This document shows positions 29,421 to 38,778 of a stretch of DNA of 64,000 nucleotides, in pieces. This DNA is from Alicyclobacillus fastidiosus (GTDB taxonomy: Bacteria > Bacillota > Bacilli > Alicyclobacillales > Alicyclobacillaceae): positions 2,108,001 to 2,172,000 of the forward strand of contig NZ_CP104067.1 of the NCBI RefSeq assembly GCF_026651875.1. Reading direction: 5' to 3'. The notes under the pieces were generated by a model. The model saw nothing but the letters and a program-made list of their open reading frames with translations, was not told where the DNA came from and searched no databases. Both the position numbers and the translations under genes were made by a program. The stretch's first letter is position 1, and every line of letters begins with the position of its first letter.

Positions 29421-30833
29421 GTGCCGACGGTCGCGTTTCATACGCTTGGCTGCAAGGTCAACTTTTACGATACAGAAGGGATTTGGCAGGTATTTAAGCA
29501 CCACGGCTACACACAAGTGCCGTTTGAGGAAACGGCCGACGTGTACGTCGTCAACACGTGTACGGTGACGGGCAGCGGAGACAAGAAGAGCCGTCAGATG
29601 ATTCGCCGCGCGGTGCGGACCAATCCCGAAGCCGTCGTCGTGGTGACGGGGTGCTATGCCCAAATCGCGCCCGACGAGATCGCCCGTATCGAAGGTGTCG
29701 ATCTCGTCATCGGCAACGACAAAAAATCCAAAATCGTCGAGTATGTGGAAGCGGTGCGGCGCGAACAGCACCCGTTCCTCGTCGTCGACAACATTCTCCA
29801 GACGCGGGAGTTCGAAGAACTCGACGTGCCGTTCTTCGAGGAACGAACGCGAGCCAACCTAAAGATCCAGGATGGCTGTAACAACTTCTGTACCTTTTGC
29901 ATCATTCCGTGGGCACGCGGCCTCATCCGCAGCCGTGCACCCGAGAAAATCGTCACGCAGGCGACCAAACTGGCTCGAGCTGGCTACCGGGAGATCATCC
30001 TCACGGGTATCCACACAGGCGGCTACGGTGCAGATCTCGATGGCTACCGCCTCGCCCACCTGCTCAAAGATCTGGGGTGCGTCCCGGGGCTCCATCGCGT
30101 GCGCATCAGCTCGATTGAGGCGAGCGAGATCGACGACGAGTTGATTGAGGTCCTGGCGCAATCGACGCAAGTGGTCAATCACCTGCACATTCCGCTGCAG
30201 GCGGCGAGCGACCCTGTGCTCAAGAAGATGAACCGGCACTACACCGTCCGGCAGTTCGCCGACAAGCTGGCAAAGCTACGCGAGGCGTTGCCGGAGCTCG
30301 CGGTGACGAGTGACGTCATCGTGGGATTCCCAGGGGAGACCGATGAGCAGTTCGAAGAGACGTACGAGTTCGTGAAGCGCGAGCGGTTTTCCGAACTTCA
30401 CGTGTTTCCGTATTCGAAGCGCAAGGGTACCCCTGCGGCGAAGTTTGCAGATCAGGTTCCGGAGGACGTCAAGCACGCCCGGGTCGAACGGCTCATCGAA
30501 CTGTCAAGGCGGCTGACTGCAGAGTACGCAGCGTCGTTTGTCGGCAAAGAGATTGAAGTGATCGCGGAGCACCCGGCGCAGATGGCGGACGAGGCGACAA
30601 AGGAACAGTTGTCGCGCCACGCGCTGGCCGACAGAATCGTGGTCGGGCATGCGTCGAACTACCTAAAGGTGGCGTTTGCGGTACCCGAAGGCCGCGATTT
30701 GACGTCTGTCGTCGGCGAGGTATCCAGCGTGCGCATCGATGAGACCAGTTCCACGCTGCAGTTCGGGACGTTTGCATCGCTCGTGACGGTCCCAGAGGAG
30801 ACCGAGGAGCGCTTGAGGAGGATGACATCATGA
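29421..30833 (+). CDS. mtaB: tRNA t6A37 methylthiotransferase MtaB
   Basis: Adds a methylthio group to N6-threonylcarbamoyladenosine-37 of tRNA. N-terminal Cys residues include HTLGCKVNFYDTE and VNTCTVTGSGDKKSR. The radical SAM cluster motif is GCNNFCTFCIIPWARG. A C-terminal TRAM domain follows. 470 aa, slightly longer than usual. GTG 29421 follows GGGAGG. prmA-rsmE-mtaB order matches B. subtilis yqeTUV. Confidence 0.94.
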   Translation: MPTVAFHTLGCKVNFYDTEGIWQVFKHHGYTQVPFEETADVYVVNTCTVTGSGDKKSRQMIRRAVRTNPEAVVVVTGCYAQIAPDEIARIEGVDLVIGNDKKSKIVEYVEAVRREQHPFLVVDNILQTREFEELDVPFFEERTRANLKIQDGCNNFCTFCIIPWARGLIRSRAPEKIVTQATKLARAGYREIILTGIHTGGYGADLDGYRLAHLLKDLGCVPGLHRVRISSIEASEIDDELIEVLAQSTQVVNHLHIPLQAASDPVLKKMNRHYTVRQFADKLAKLREALPELAVTSDVIVGFPGETDEQFEETYEFVKRERFSELHVFPYSKRKGTPAAKFADQVPEDVKHARVERLIELSRRLTAEYAASFVGKEIEVIAEHPAQMADEATKEQLSRHALADRIVVGHASNYLKVAFAVPEGRDLTSVVGEVSSVRIDETSSTLQFGTFASLVTVPEETEERLRRMTS

Positions 30834-32110
30834 AGAGGGGCATAGAACGGGCGGCAGGCGGCATCGTCGTTCGTGGCAAGGGTGCACAGCGCGAGGTACT
30901 GATGATTGATGACGCGTACGGGCGCGTCACGTTCCCGAAGGGACACTTGGAGCTGGGTGAAAACTGGGAGGCTGCTGCCATCCGTGAAGTTTTCGAGGAG
31001 ACCGGTGTGGAAACCCGCATTCTCGCGCCACTGGGCCGCGTCGAGTACCCGATCACGCGAGACGGTCGGCCCGTCCGCAAACAGGTGCGGTTTTTCCTGC
31101 TCGAAGCCATCGACAGTGATACGACGCCCAAGCATCAGGCGGAGGAAGTTCGCGCCGCCTATTTCTCCCCGCTGGCGGAGGCTGAGCAAAAGCACGCCAA
31201 AGAGGGCTATGAGAATTGGTCGTTCGTCTTTCGCAAAGCTCGGGCCGTGCTCGCCTGGATGGATGGCGGCCTCGAGAAACGCTGGAGGCAGATTTCCAAC
31301 GACGCCAGCCCGGAGGAGCTTCGTGAGGTGTGGCTGTCCGCGCGCCCGGTCGTGGAAGAACTGATTGCGGCCTGTCGGGATGAGTTGTTAACGACGATGC
31401 CGGAGCTCACGCTGCCGCCGTCGCAACCGGTCGAACTGCCGCGCAAGGCAGTCGGGGTCGAGGACGTGCGCGCCGCCGTCGAGCACACGCTGTTGAAGCC
31501 GGAAGCGTCCGTCGTGGACATCGAGAACCTGTGTCGAGAAGCGAGTGATCACCGCTTTCCTTTGGTCTGTATCAACCCACAGCACGTAGGCTACGCCGCA
31601 GCGTTGCTTGCGGAGAGCGAGACCGACGTGTGTACGGTGATTGGGTTCCCGCTGGGCGCGACATCTCCGGAAGGACTCGCGTCAGAGGTCGTCGAGATGG
31701 CGGCGAAGGGCGCTCGGGAGATCGACATGGTGATTCCGGTGGGATCGATGGTGGAGGACGACGTCTGGACTGTCTACCAACACGTGGCACGTGTCGTTCG
31801 CACGGCGCAGTCCTTGCACCCGCGACCAGAGATAAAGGTGATTCTCGAGACCAGCGCATTGACGTTTGACCAGGTCATCAAGAGCGCGCTCGTCTCCATC
31901 GCGGCTGGCGCCGATTACATCAAGACCTCCACAGGGTTTCACAAGGGCGGGGCAGTCGTCGCCGACGTCAGCGCCATGGCGATCATCGCTGGAACCATCG
32001 GCAAGGTCAAGGCGTCGGGCGGCGTGCGCACGCAGGCTGCGGCCATCAATATGCTGTCCTATGGCGCAAGCCGTCTGGGTACCAGTTCAGGCGTGAAGCT
32101 CGTCCGGTAA
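30830..32110 (+). CDS. deoC: Fusion: NUDIX hydrolase + deoxyribose-phosphate aldolase
   Basis: A single uninterrupted frame encodes two enzymes. Residues about 7-145 are a NUDIX hydrolase with a complete box (G38, E44, R52, E53, E56, E57, G59). Residues about 205-426 are DeoC, which splits 2-deoxyribose-5-phosphate into glyceraldehyde-3-phosphate and acetaldehyde: the active-site Asp is near 299 (REIDMVI), the Schiff-base Lys near 365 (YIKTSTGF) and the second Lys near 394 (KVKASGG). A helical linker joins them. The ATGA overlap with mtaB and GAGGAGG make the start secure. A role in cleaning and salvaging deoxynucleotides is inferred. Confidence 0.93.
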   Translation: MKRGIERAAGGIVVRGKGAQREVLMIDDAYGRVTFPKGHLELGENWEAAAIREVFEETGVETRILAPLGRVEYPITRDGRPVRKQVRFFLLEAIDSDTTPKHQAEEVRAAYFSPLAEAEQKHAKEGYENWSFVFRKARAVLAWMDGGLEKRWRQISNDASPEELREVWLSARPVVEELIAACRDELLTTMPELTLPPSQPVELPRKAVGVEDVRAAVEHTLLKPEASVVDIENLCREASDHRFPLVCINPQHVGYAAALLAESETDVCTVIGFPLGATSPEGLASEVVEMAAKGAREIDMVIPVGSMVEDDVWTVYQHVARVVRTAQSLHPRPEIKVILETSALTFDQVIKSALVSIAAGADYIKTSTGFHKGGAVVADVSAMAIIAGTIGKVKASGGVRTQAAAINMLSYGASRLGTSSGVKLVR

Positions 32111-33022
32111 AAGGCGTTCGATCATCGTGGCGAATTGGCGCGTAAACGGCCAAACCAAGAGGGTACAGACGATATTGAACACGGTGTGGGCGTTGGCGAT
32201 GAGCTGCGCCGGCTGTGCGCTGAGCAAACCGACGGCGGTTGTAAAGGGGCCGATAAACGGAAGAAAGGCGAGCGCGCCAAGGACGTTTAAGATCACGTGG
32301 GCGAGCGCTACTTGTTGAGCCTGCCGGGATTCGCCGATGGCCGCGATGACGGAGGTTAGGCAGGTGCCGACGTTGGCGCCAAGGACGATGGCAACCGCCC
32401 CTGTCATCGGGATGAGGCCGGCGCTGGCCATGGTCATCGTGAGGATGGTGATGGCCGTCGACGACTGCACGATGGCACTCGTGATGCATCCCACGACCAT
32501 CGCCAGGACGATGCGTCCACCGGCGATCGCGAGGGCGTGTGTGAACCACGCACTGGTCGTCAGTGGGTGGAGGGACACCTTGAGCGCTTGGAGCGCGATG
32601 AAGATGCACGCAAAGCCGATGAGCGCCTCGCCAGGACGTCGCAGGGACGGCCTGCGCGTGAGCACGGCAACCGTGCCAAGGCCAAGGCTTGGCAGGACAA
32701 TCGCCCAGAGGTTTAAATTCAACATCTGCGGCGTAATGGTCGATCCGACGTTGGCCCCGAGAATGAGGCCAAGTCCGCTTCGAAACGTGAGGCTTTTGCC
32801 GGCGACGAGTCCCACGGTGATGGCGGTGAGTGCGGCACTGCTCTGCAGGATGGCCGTCGTCGCCGTACCAGTCAGGATGCCGCGCGTGGGCGTCTTGGCC
32901 AGCCGCTCGATAAAGCGGGCGAGTCGCCCCTCGGCCATTCCCTCAAGGCCGCGGCGCATCACTTTCAAACCGCCGATAAACGCCACGAGAGACAGCGCTA
33001 CGGCCAGTACGTTTGCCCACAT
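32087..33022 (-). CDS. yqeW: Na/Pi cotransporter family protein (YqeW-like)
   Basis: Polytopic membrane protein with the duplicated PNaS hallmark: ILQSSAALTAITVG in the first repeat and AIVQSSTAITILTMTM in the second, each followed by a GLILGANVG/VLGANVG segment. 311 aa, without the C-terminal PhoU-like domain of longer members. It converges on and overlaps the last 24 bases of the NUDIX-deoC gene. yqeW occupies this place after yqeV in B. subtilis. Sodium-phosphate symport is the family assignment, not shown. Confidence 0.9.
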   Translation of the reverse strand: MWANVLAVALSLVAFIGGLKVMRRGLEGMAEGRLARFIERLAKTPTRGILTGTATTAILQSSAALTAITVGLVAGKSLTFRSGLGLILGANVGSTITPQMLNLNLWAIVLPSLGLGTVAVLTRRPSLRRPGEALIGFACIFIALQALKVSLHPLTTSAWFTHALAIAGGRIVLAMVVGCITSAIVQSSTAITILTMTMASAGLIPMTGAVAIVLGANVGTCLTSVIAAIGESRQAQQVALAHVILNVLGALAFLPFIGPFTTAVGLLSAQPAQLIANAHTVFNIVCTLLVWPFTRQFATMIERLLPDELHA

Positions 33023-33114
33023 TTCGCTTCCCTCCCATCCGCTTTGATGCTATGCGGACGAGCTCAGATTGATGACCGTCGGGGGAATTTTTGAAGTGTT
33101 TCTCAGATGGATGT

Positions 33115-33144
33115 TTGACTAGTTTTTTTTCACTGTACTATAAT
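33115..33144 (+). promoter_or_regulatory. Strong sigma-A promoter of rpsU
   Basis: TTGACT (33115-33120), 18-base T-rich spacer, TATAAT (33139-33144). Confidence 0.85.
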
Positions 33145-33177
33145 ACTTTTGATGCATCATTGGAGGGAGGGAATAGG

Positions 33178-33360
33178 ATGTCGGAAATCCGGTTACGCAA
33201 GAATGAATCACTGGACAGCGCACTTCGTCGGTTTAAGAAACAGACGGCGAAGGACGGGGTGCTGGCCGAGGCTCGCAAGCGTTCGCACTACGAAAAGCCT
33301 AGTGTTGCGCGCAAGAAGAAAGCGGAAGCAGCTCGCAAAAACAAGCGTCGCGGCTTCTAA
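33178..33360 (+). CDS. rpsU: 30S ribosomal protein S21
   Basis: 60-aa basic protein; [20 protein letters not shown] and the Lys/Arg tail ending KNKRRGF identify S21. ATG 33178 follows GGAGGGAGGG. Paired with yqeY as in other Bacillales. Confidence 0.96.
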   Translation: MSEIRLRKNESLDSALRRFKKQTAKDGVLAEARKRSHYEKPSVARKKKAEAARKNKRRGF

Positions 33361-33387
33361 TTTCGCGACCTGCAGGAGGACCTTGTC

Positions 33388-33831
33388 GTGGAATTGCTTG
33401 AACGTCTGAATCAAGATTTGAAACAGGCGATGAAGGACAAGAATAAAGTTCGCTTGTCCGTTATTCGGATGGTAAAATCCGCTACGAAGAACCGGGAGAT
33501 TGAGCTCGGGCATCCTCTTTCTGAAGAAGACGTCCTGTCCGTCGTTCAGAAGGAGTTGAAGCAACGCAAAGATTCCCTCCAAGCGTTCCAAGATGCGAAT
33601 CGAACGGATTTAGCTGAAACCGTCGAGCAAGAAATCCTGGTCCTACAAGATTACCTGCCAGAGCAACTGGACGAACAAGCACTGCGCGACATCGTGACCC
33701 AGGTCATCGAGCAAGTAGGCGCTAAGTCGAAAGCGGATATGGGAAAAGTCATGGGTCAACTGATGCCGCTCGTGCGTGGGCGTGCAGACGGCAAGGCGGT
33801 TCAACTCGTGGTCCAGTCTCTGCTGTCATAA
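33388..33831 (+). CDS. yqeY: YqeY, GatB/YqeY-domain protein
   Basis: 147-aa helical protein with a tRNA amidotransferase-like GatB C-terminal fold. LLERLNQDLKQAMKDKNKVRL and the closing DMGKVMGQLMP-VRGRADG segment are family signatures. GTG start, 27 bases after rpsU. Function in Bacillus is not settled; a tRNA-related role is assumed. Confidence 0.93.
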   Translation: MELLERLNQDLKQAMKDKNKVRLSVIRMVKSATKNREIELGHPLSEEDVLSVVQKELKQRKDSLQAFQDANRTDLAETVEQEILVLQDYLPEQLDEQALRDIVTQVIEQVGAKSKADMGKVMGQLMPLVRGRADGKAVQLVVQSLLS

Positions 33832-33855
33832 TTTCAACTGAATCGATGAATGGAC

Positions 33856-33885
33856 AAACCGTCGCGACATGCGGCGGTTTTTTAA
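33856..33885 (+). terminator. Terminator after rpsU-yqeY
   Basis: 10-bp stem AAACCGTCGC / GCGGCGGTTT with one G-U pair, 5-base loop, T6 run. Confidence 0.88.
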
Positions 33886-33955
33886 TTTGTCCGGACAGAT
33901 GGTGTACTAGCTCACCCATCGCCCTCATAGGCATGACACTATGGGGGGAGTGGCC

Positions 33956-34252
33956 ATGCCTGGATGGAAATCACGCCTGAAACAATCTGCGACAGAGATG
34001 CTGAAATTGCCGCCTGACGCGCTCCTGGATGTGTCCCGCGTCACTTGCGTGGACGGCAAGAATGTGGTGGTGGAAAACGCTCGACGGCTGTTGAAGGTCG
34101 AATCGGAGGAAGTCACACTCGATCTCGGCGATCACATCCTCGCCCTCCACGGCCACGATTTTGAGATCATTCTCGTCACGGATAGAGAGGTTCACGTCAC
34201 GGGGCAAGTGACGAGGTTGGAATATATCGCACACGGACGGGATGTTCCATGA
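33956..34252 (+). CDS. yqfC: Sporulation protein YqfC
   Basis: 98-aa protein of the YabP/YqfC family, sigma-E dependent in B. subtilis. Family segments are LDVSRVTCVDGKNVVVENAR and LGDHILALHGHDFEI. ATG 33956 is 5 bases after a G-rich site (33943-33950). The ATGA overlap with yqfD shows coupling. Confidence 0.9.
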   Translation: MPGWKSRLKQSATEMLKLPPDALLDVSRVTCVDGKNVVVENARRLLKVESEEVTLDLGDHILALHGHDFEIILVTDREVHVTGQVTRLEYIAHGRDVP

Positions 34253-35466
34253 AATACTCACGAATGACGTACGCACTATATGGAGAAGTCACCCTGCGGT
34301 TGCGGGGGCGTGACGTGAGTGGTTGTATTGTTCAATTGCAGCAACGCGGGATTCCCCTGCGCTCGGTGCGCGTCCACCGCGATTCAGGGCAGTGTCGCAT
34401 TTGTCTCAAGGATTTTGACGACGTGTACAGCATCTGCCGCGCGCACCACGTTCGGTTTCGCATTGAACATCGCCAAGGCATTCCGTTTTGGAAAAAACGT
34501 GTGTGGCACAGGAAGATGTTCGCACTCGGAGCGCTCCTGTTCGTGTGCATCATCTATGGGATGTCTTCCATCATCTGGAGGGTGGATGTGCTCGGTGTCG
34601 AGGACCAGGATGGCGTGGCGCAAATTCGAGATGCGGCCAAGTCGGTGGGATTGTACGTGGGGCAACAGCGGTCCAAACTGGGTGACCCATTTGTATTGCA
34701 AGAGAAAATCCTCGCCAAGGCATCTGACTTCGTTTGGGTGGGGCTTCGAACAAGTGGATCGGTGGCGACGATTCAAGCGCTTCAGAAGGTCGAGGGTACC
34801 AAGCAATCCTCGAATACCCCTCACGATATCGTCGCGACTGAGCCGGCCGTGATTAGAAGTGTCGCGGCGACTCGCGGGCGGGTGCTGGTCAAGGCCAATC
34901 AGTACGTTTACCCTGGGCAGGTACTGATTTCAGGTACATTGGCCGAGGGACAGAAGAGCGTGCCCGCCAGTGGAGACGTTCTCGCCGAGGTTTGGTATAC
35001 GTCCAAGCTGAGCGTGCCCCTCAAAGTTATAAAGAGTGGGCTGACTGGTGAATCTGTTACACGTGATTACCTTTTGCTTGGCAATTGGCGCGTTCGCGTT
35101 TGGGGATTTAAGGAGCCTCATTTTACGGCGTCGTATGAGCGAGACAGCACGACTGAGTGGAGCATTCATCGCCTTCTCCTGCCTGTGCAGTTGCAGCACG
35201 TTCAGTTGTACGAGGCCACGCAGTCGGCTGAGCAGCAGTCGCTGCAAGCCGCGAAGCAAAAGGCCTTACAACTCGCGTCTGCCGATGTGCAGACGCAAGT
35301 GAAAAGCGACGCGACCGTATTAGGTCAATCTGTTTTACACGAGCAAGTTTCACATGGTACTCTATACGAGACAGTGCTGACACGCGTGGAACAAAACATC
35401 GGTGTCGCTGCCGCGATTCCCGCACCAAAGGAACCAGCGGGCCAAACTGGGGGAAGCCAAGGCTAG
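34249..35466 (+). CDS. yqfD: Sporulation protein YqfD
   Basis: 405 aa with one transmembrane segment near residues 85-105 (MFALGALLFVCIIYGMSSII). An N-terminal cytosolic domain contains RGRDVSGCIVQLQQRGIPL. The large external domain includes RVDVLGVEDQ and a predicted coiled stretch near SAEQQSLQAAKQKALQ. Essential for forespore engulfment or maturation in B. subtilis. The gene is in the conserved yqfC-yqfD-phoH order. Confidence 0.92.
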   Translation: MKYSRMTYALYGEVTLRLRGRDVSGCIVQLQQRGIPLRSVRVHRDSGQCRICLKDFDDVYSICRAHHVRFRIEHRQGIPFWKKRVWHRKMFALGALLFVCIIYGMSSIIWRVDVLGVEDQDGVAQIRDAAKSVGLYVGQQRSKLGDPFVLQEKILAKASDFVWVGLRTSGSVATIQALQKVEGTKQSSNTPHDIVATEPAVIRSVAATRGRVLVKANQYVYPGQVLISGTLAEGQKSVPASGDVLAEVWYTSKLSVPLKVIKSGLTGESVTRDYLLLGNWRVRVWGFKEPHFTASYERDSTTEWSIHRLLLPVQLQHVQLYEATQSAEQQSLQAAKQKALQLASADVQTQVKSDATVLGQSVLHEQVSHGTLYETVLTRVEQNIGVAAAIPAPKEPAGQTGGSQG

Positions 35467-35557
35467 TTGAGGCGATGACTTCAGTCGTTTCATCTTTGCC
35501 TCCCGGTGCGTCACGCTCGACGAGATTCATAAACATCACTTGGGAGATGGTTTTTGG

Positions 35558-36541
35558 TTGACGGATAACCAAACGGTTCGTAAGTGGGTTTTCGCGACGA
35601 ACGAGGAGGCAGTTCGCGTCCTCGGTCCAAATGATACACTTCTCTCACGTCTAGACCAGTCGTTTTCAGCAAAGGTGACGATGCGCGGCACGGAAGTGGT
35701 TTTCACGGGCGAAGAAGCCGAGGTTCTGTTGATGTATGGCGTCGTGAGTACACTCACGGCATTAGCCAAACACGGGATTCAACTGGGCGATGGCGATTAC
35801 CGCTACGTCATTCAAATGGCCAAGTCGGGTGACCTCGAGAGCGTCATCGACATTTACACGACGGAAATCGGAGTGACGTATAAAGGCAAGGCTATTCGCG
35901 TCAAAACTTTGGGCCAACGCCATTACGTGAACGCCATTGGTCACAACGACATCGTCTTCGGCGTGGGGCCTGCAGGTACCGGGAAGACGTACCTTGCAGT
36001 CGCCATGGCTGTCATGGCGCTCAAGCGCGGGGAAGTCAAGCGCATCGTGCTGACGCGACCGGCGGTCGAGGCGGGTGAGAAACTCGGATTTTTGCCAGGG
36101 GATTTGCAGGAGAAGGTCGACCCGTACTTGCGCCCCCTGTACGACGCGTTATACGACATCTACGGGCTGGAGCAGGTCCAGCGTGCGTTGGAACGCGGCA
36201 ACATCGAAATCGCTCCTCTCGCATATATGCGCGGGCGGACGCTGGATGACAGTTACGTGATTTTGGACGAGGCTCAAAATACCACGGCGGAGCAGATGAA
36301 GATGTTTCTGACCCGACTTGGATTTCACTCGAAAATGGTCATCACGGGTGACGTTACGCAGATTGACTTGCCCACCGGCAAGACGTCGGGCCTCATTCAC
36401 GCCCACAAAGTGCTGAAAGAGGTGGCAGGGATTCATTTTCATATGTTTTCCGCGTCGGATGTCGTCCGCCACCATCTTGTTCAAAAGATCATTGACGCAT
36501 ATAGCTTAGCTGACGAGAGAGGGCCGTCCGCGATTGTCTGA
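35558..36541 (+). CDS. phoH: PhoH-like ATPase
   Basis: Predicted RNA-associated P-loop ATPase, often paired with ybeY. Walker A is GPAGTGKTYL, Walker B region is YVILDEAQNTTAEQMKMFLTR, then MVITGDVTQIDLP. 327 aa from TTG 35558, 11 bases after GGGAG; a TTG at 35540 has no ribosome site. Confidence 0.93.
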   Translation: MTDNQTVRKWVFATNEEAVRVLGPNDTLLSRLDQSFSAKVTMRGTEVVFTGEEAEVLLMYGVVSTLTALAKHGIQLGDGDYRYVIQMAKSGDLESVIDIYTTEIGVTYKGKAIRVKTLGQRHYVNAIGHNDIVFGVGPAGTGKTYLAVAMAVMALKRGEVKRIVLTRPAVEAGEKLGFLPGDLQEKVDPYLRPLYDALYDIYGLEQVQRALERGNIEIAPLAYMRGRTLDDSYVILDEAQNTTAEQMKMFLTRLGFHSKMVITGDVTQIDLPTGKTSGLIHAHKVLKEVAGIHFHMFSASDVVRHHLVQKIIDAYSLADERGPSAIV

Positions 36542-36563
36542 CAATCTGCGGACGGCTGCTTTC
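36524..36563 (+). terminator. Long hairpin overlapping the phoH stop codon
   Basis: GCCGTCCGC (36524-36532) with GCGGACGGC (36549-36557), inside which GATTGTC/GACAATC also pair. Only a weak T-tail follows, so it may act as a terminator or a 3'-end stabiliser. Confidence 0.6.
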
Positions 36564-36657
36564 CATCATGCGTGGCCCGCCGACGCGCTTCACCCCGTGC
36601 GGCCCGTCGCAGTGAGATTCGGTATATGCTTCATGGAAATTTAAGGGAGAATGGATC

Positions 36658-38778
36658 ATGGTCTTTTCGCGATGGGGACAAACCATCCGTGAGTATTTAG
36701 ATGACGCTAGATTTCGCGAGAACAATCGAATCCGGCTGATCATCTATCTTGCTTTAGGCGTTGTCATGTTCGCGATTCTTGTTGGCAGTATCCTGCCTCC
36801 ACGGTATCATTTTACAATTGGTCAAACGAGTCCTGTCACCATTCTGTCGCCTATCACGACGGTGGATACTGCCGCCACACAGGCGGCAAAACAGGCGGCT
36901 GAACAAAAGGTTCCCAAGCAGTATGAGCAGTCGACACAAGTGGAGACAGACGCGGTAAATCAGGTCGATACCTTTTTTGCAACTGCGGCGCAGGTGGTGT
37001 CCAACAAGTCGATGCCTTCGTCGCAAAAGCTCGACACCCTCTCTAGCGCGGCGCCCAAGGGCGTGTCACAACCGACTCTGCAGGCGCTCTTGACCGAGTC
37101 GCCGGCGCAGATAAGCGCCCTGCAAAAGGACGCCGACCGCATTGTCAATGACCTGTTAGGCGCGCCCTTCTATCAGGAGTCGATGCAGCAGGCAGGACTG
37201 TTGGTGGATAGACAGCTGCTCAACAATTTCGATCTCGACCAAGCCTCTCGACTCATCGTACAAAACGTAGTTGTCAGCGTACTGAAGCCGAACATGGTTT
37301 ACCAAGCGGATGCGACAGAGCGGGCTCGGCAGCAGGCGGCAGCGACGGTGCCAGACGTCATGATTCACCAGGGGGATTTGATTGTCTCGAAGTACGGCAT
37401 TATCACCGCGAGTGTCCTCAGTCGACTGCAGGATGTGGGCGTCTACGCGCAGCATCCGAACTATGGTGTGGCCGTCGGCTTTGCGGCGTTTATCGCGCTC
37501 TCGATAGGCCTGCTCGCCGCGTACGTAGAGCGCAGATCACCGCGCAGGCGCTTGGATAACCTCATGTTGATCATCCTTGGCTTGGTGTTCGTCCTCATGT
37601 CGATTCTCATCGTGCTGACGAAATGGGTGGCTAACACGGCGGGTACGACGTCTGTCGCGTACGTCTTGCCGATTTCTCTCGGTGCGATGCTCATCACCGT
37701 GATGATGGATTCGTCTTTGGCGGTCGTCGCTTCGTTCTATTTCTCGTTTCTGCTTGGCGCGTCGCTCAGTTTTAATTACGACTTTGTGTTTTATGGGTTT
37801 GTGGCCTCTCTGGTTGGTGCGTACAGCGTGGCGAAAGTGACGAGCCGAGGCACGTTTATGCGCGCAGGTTTCTTTGTGTCCTTGATGAATGTGGGGGCGG
37901 TCATCACCCTGCACTTACTGCAGACGAACCATAACGAAGATTTTCACTCGTTCTCATTACATATCGGCCTAGCCGCGTTAAACGGAATCATTGCAGCGAT
38001 TCTCGCGATGGGGGTCCTGCCGTTCTTCGAAACGGCCTTCGGCCTGTTGACACCGATTCGGCTGCTCGAACTTTCCAATCCAAACAACCCTTTGCTGAGG
38101 CAGGTTCTGATGGAAGCGCCTGGAACGTATCACCACAGTCTCATCGTCGGGAACCTGGCGGAGGCGGCGGCCGAAATCGTCGGAGCGGATCCGCTCCTGT
38201 GTCGGGTCGGAGCTTATTATCACGATGTGGGGAAGACCAAGCGACCGGCCTTCTTCGTGGAAAACCAGATGACGAAAGAGAATCCGCATGATAAAATCGC
38301 CCCGAGTTTGAGTCATCTGATCATCACGTCGCACGTGAGCGACGGGCTCGAGATGCAGAAGAAAGCTGGATTGCCAAAGCCGATTCAGGATATCTGTGCG
38401 ACGCACCACGGCACGACAATCCTGTGGTACTTCTTCAACAAGGCGAAGGAACTGGATAAGAACGGAACGGTTAAGGTGGATGATTTTCGCTATCCAGGGC
38501 CGAAACCGAAAACGCGGGAATGCGCCATTCTCATGATCTGCGACGCCGTGGAAGCAGCGGTTCGCAGCATGGCCCGACCGACGCCGAATCGGGTGGAAGG
38601 CGTGATTCGAAAAATCATTCGGGACCGGTTACAGGACGGTCAACTAGACGAATGTGATTTGACATTGCAAGACCTCGATGTCATGATTGCCGCCTTTATG
38701 AAGACACTAAAAGGTGTTTATCATTCACGCATCGAGTACCCTGACATCGATAAACTTCGGAAGGAAGTCGCGAAATGA
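36658..38778 (+). CDS. pgpH: PgpH-type 7TMR-HD cyclic-di-AMP phosphodiesterase (YqfF)
   Basis: 706-aa membrane protein. One N-terminal transmembrane helix, a large external 7TMR-HDED domain (about residues 55-270), seven membrane helices (about 275-460) and a C-terminal cytosolic HD domain. HD metal ligands are visible in YHHSLIVGNLAE, AYYHDVGKTKRPAFF, IITSHVSDG and ATHHGT. Homologues hydrolyse c-di-AMP to pApA. The ATGA overlap with ybeY shows coupling. Confidence 0.94.
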   Translation: MVFSRWGQTIREYLDDARFRENNRIRLIIYLALGVVMFAILVGSILPPRYHFTIGQTSPVTILSPITTVDTAATQAAKQAAEQKVPKQYEQSTQVETDAVNQVDTFFATAAQVVSNKSMPSSQKLDTLSSAAPKGVSQPTLQALLTESPAQISALQKDADRIVNDLLGAPFYQESMQQAGLLVDRQLLNNFDLDQASRLIVQNVVVSVLKPNMVYQADATERARQQAAATVPDVMIHQGDLIVSKYGIITASVLSRLQDVGVYAQHPNYGVAVGFAAFIALSIGLLAAYVERRSPRRRLDNLMLIILGLVFVLMSILIVLTKWVANTAGTTSVAYVLPISLGAMLITVMMDSSLAVVASFYFSFLLGASLSFNYDFVFYGFVASLVGAYSVAKVTSRGTFMRAGFFVSLMNVGAVITLHLLQTNHNEDFHSFSLHIGLAALNGIIAAILAMGVLPFFETAFGLLTPIRLLELSNPNNPLLRQVLMEAPGTYHHSLIVGNLAEAAAEIVGADPLLCRVGAYYHDVGKTKRPAFFVENQMTKENPHDKIAPSLSHLIITSHVSDGLEMQKKAGLPKPIQDICATHHGTTILWYFFNKAKELDKNGTVKVDDFRYPGPKPKTRECAILMICDAVEAAVRSMARPTPNRVEGVIRKIIRDRLQDGQLDECDLTLQDLDVMIAAFMKTLKGVYHSRIEYPDIDKLRKEVAK

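Noticed and set aside
32127..33047. Plus-strand frames antisense to yqeW
   Set aside because: They mirror the high-GC third positions of the real gene; no ribosome site or family resemblance.
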